From: Aquisediminimonas profunda
Lineage (GTDB): Bacteria; Pseudomonadota; Alphaproteobacteria; Sphingomonadales; Sphingomonadaceae
Length of the DNA stretch: 64,000 bases
NCBI RefSeq assembly: GCF_019443285.1
Contig: NZ_CP080327.1
Location: 2,476,001-2,540,000 of the forward strand
Reading direction: 5' to 3'
The position numbers and the translations under genes are program-made. The notes beneath the pieces were generated by a model. That model was given only the letters and a program-made list of their open reading frames with translations. It did no database searches and had not been told where the DNA came from. The first letter of the stretch is position 1, and every line of letters begins with the position of its first letter. Shown piece by piece: positions 62,618 to 64,000 of this stretch.

Positions 62618-63378
62618 CGCCCAAGCGTGACGGTCGTTTGAGGCGGTTCTGGGTGCCGCCTCACCTTAACGCCCTTAAGCCAGAGTTTGAGGGCCTCCAA
62701 ATGGATGCCTGCCACGACGCGCAGCGTAAGCAGAGGCAAACCAAGCAAGAGGCCAAGCAGTGCACTGTCATCAAGGGGTCGGCGCTTGCCGACGAAACTT
62801 GCGACGATCAGTTTGCTGCCTTGGTCACTTCCGGTCACAGTGAGGCTCACTGCATTGCCAGGAGGCCTCAGTGCAAATTCGTAGTGCATGTCCATGTCCA
62901 TGAAGGGTGAGACGTAGAGTGCCTTGTGGCAGCTTTGGTGTACGACACCGGCGTCCATATCCGCGCGGATCACATAAAAATGTCGTTCTCCGAAAGTATT
63001 GGTCACTTCATAGATCGTTGCCCTGAGGCCGCCATTGCGTGCATAGCAGAACCAAGTCGAAATCGGGTTGAAAACATGGCCCAGAATGCGCGGCATGGTC
63101 AGCAGGCGTACCGGGCCGCCATCAAAATCGATCCCCGTCTTCAAGAGCAGCGCCTCCACCTGTTCGCGCAGGTCGCGACCTGTGCGATCGCCATAGTCGT
63201 GGTCATGAAATGCAATAAGGTTGAATCGGTTGCGCGAGAACAGCCGCATCCGGCCAGCGAGTCCATCCAGTTCATCCACGTCGAAAAACAGTTGTGCCAT
63301 ACGGTAGCGGAGTCGGTGCGGCTTTGGCCGAAACCGCTGGTGCACAACGATGCCCGTATAGAGGGCCGAACCGATCAA
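62614..63378 (-). CDS. DUF1365 family protein
   Basis: This 254-residue protein has the DUF1365 pattern: GIVVHQRFRPKPHRLRYRM at the start, NRFNLIAFHDHDYGDRTG, FNPISTWFCYARNG, and YVSPFMDMDMHYEFAL. Such genes sit with a FAD-dependent desaturase-like oxidoreductase and a cyclopropane-fatty-acid-synthase-like gene and may act in unusual lipid modification. It overlaps the next gene by four bases (ATGA). Confidence 0.9.
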   Translation of the reverse strand: MIGSALYTGIVVHQRFRPKPHRLRYRMAQLFFDVDELDGLAGRMRLFSRNRFNLIAFHDHDYGDRTGRDLREQVEALLLKTGIDFDGGPVRLLTMPRILGHVFNPISTWFCYARNGGLRATIYEVTNTFGERHFYVIRADMDAGVVHQSCHKALYVSPFMDMDMHYEFALRPPGNAVSLTVTGSDQGSKLIVASFVGKRRPLDDSALLGLLLGLPLLTLRVVAGIHLEALKLWLKGVKVRRHPEPPQTTVTLGR

Positions 63379-64000
63379 GCGGCCAAACCCAGCGGCGCCA
63401 TTGAAATGTGAAGCCGGTCCGAAGGGTTGGCGAGCAACCAGGGCCGCCGCGCACCCAGCGCTTCTGCAACGGCTAGCCCTGCCTGCAAGCCGTCTTCATG
63501 AAAACCTGCTCCGAAATATGCCCCGCAATACCAGGTGTTGCGATCACCCTGGAGTGGCCAGAGAGCCTTTTGCGCGGCGAGGGCGGCATTGTCGAAGATG
63601 GGATGGTCGAAGGCAACGCTGTCGATGACTCTACCTGCCCGCACGGGCTGACGCGGATTGAGCGTGACGATCAACGGGCGGGGATGGTCTATTCCCTGCA
63701 GTCGGTTCATCCAGTAGCTGACACAAAGATCGTTCGTTGCGCCGTCCGGTCTGCGGCGACCGAGATAATTCCAGCTCGACCAGGTCTGCCGGCGTTTGGG
63801 CATCAGTGCCGGGTCATCATGCAAGACTGCCACATTGCGGCTGTAGCGGAATGCAGACAGGAGCCGACGTTCTGCGTCCGATGAATCGCCAAGCATCGCA
63901 AGCGCCTGGTCGGCATGGGTTGCGATGACGACGTGATCAAATAGCTCGGTATGACCGGAAAGATCAGTGACCTGAGCCTGTCCGTGCATGCGAACAATCC
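63375..64000 (-). CDS. FAD-dependent amine oxidase-like oxidoreductase, C-terminal part
   Basis: The frame runs beyond the right edge, so the N-terminus with the FAD-binding GxGxxG is outside the window. The visible ~205 residues show HVVIATHADQALAML (FAD-binding strand), AFRYSRNVAVLHDD, and WYCGAYFGAGFHEDGLQAGLAVAEAL as the final FAD-contacting segment. With DUF1365 directly downstream it forms the known pair of the lipid-modification cluster type. The specific reaction is not known. Confidence 0.85.
   Translation of the reverse strand, partial: IVRMHGQAQVTDLSGHTELFDHVVIATHADQALAMLGDSSDAERRLLSAFRYSRNVAVLHDDPALMPKRRQTWSSWNYLGRRRPDGATNDLCVSYWMNRLQGIDHPRPLIVTLNPRQPVRAGRVIDSVAFDHPIFDNAALAAQKALWPLQGDRNTWYCGAYFGAGFHEDGLQAGLAVAEALGARRPWLLANPSDRLHISMAPLGLAA

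Overview
The window looks like the chromosome of a GC-rich alphaproteobacterium, most likely a sphingomonad (Novosphingobium, Sphingopyxis or Sphingobium type). The signs are an UrcA-family exported protein, the gene order hom-glpX-(PBP)-recJ, a GTTC-N7-GTTC type LexA box in front of uvrA, and alphaproteobacterial tRNAs. This placement rests on gene content and base composition only.

Layout. (1) 1-10.2 kb is catabolic: the end of a DeoR regulator, a FAD monooxygenase, a DenD-like dehydrogenase with a LysR regulator, a leftward operon (HisD-like dehydrogenase, SDR, cyclase, O-methyltransferase, Tat-exported nucleoside hydrolase) and a divergent pair (FAH-family enzyme, cupin). (2) 10.2-15.0 kb is a small integrated element: a ribbon-helix-helix protein, duplicated small unknown proteins, two DUF6197-like proteins, an AlpA-like protein, an unusual tyrosine recombinase, a 265-bp inverted-repeat element and four 15-17 bp palindromes of one design. 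(3) 15.2-25.4 kb is a glycoside catabolic locus. It has C-glycoside deglycosidase-like alpha and beta subunits beside an FMN oxidoreductase, then a leftward operon of Gfo/Idh/MocA oxidoreductase, DUF1080 protein, PhyH-like dioxygenase and aldose epimerase, plus a TetR regulator, a DoxX-like protein and a hydroxypyruvate isomerase-like protein. A broken Gfo/Idh/MocA gene and a truncated MFS transporter show recent decay. Six copies of a YTAATC-NNN-GATTAR operator tie the locus together. (4) 25.4-36.4 kb is housekeeping: tRNA-Glu, recJ, a class A PBP, glpX, hom, urcA-type gene, uvrA. (5) 36.4-39.0 kb is an AT-rich, tightly overlapping three-gene operon: MazG-like protein, thymidylate synthase-like protein, and an Fe-S uracil-DNA glycosylase fused to a Panacea-like domain. 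I do not recognise this combination as a named system. (6) 39-64 kb is mostly core genes: small conserved proteins, two acyl-CoA dehydrogenases, an SdsA-like sulfatase, peroxiredoxin, argC, NlpC/P60, leucyl aminopeptidase, a Nudix-DUF47 fusion with pit, rimO, serS, Lrp, a histidine kinase, two tRNAs, a PepSY protein, an ALDH7 enzyme, ettA and DUF1365.

How the genes may work together. In the glycoside locus a Gfo/Idh/MocA enzyme would oxidise the sugar at C3, the alpha/beta pair would cleave the C-C (or C-O) aryl bond of the 3-oxo sugar, and the DUF1080 and TIM-barrel proteins would process the keto sugar. This is inferred from known C-deglycosylation and 3-keto-glycoside pathways. The MazG/ThyA-like/UDG operon suggests surveillance of nucleotide pools or modified pyrimidines in DNA, perhaps an anti-phage function. 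All functional statements come from reading the sequence without database searches.
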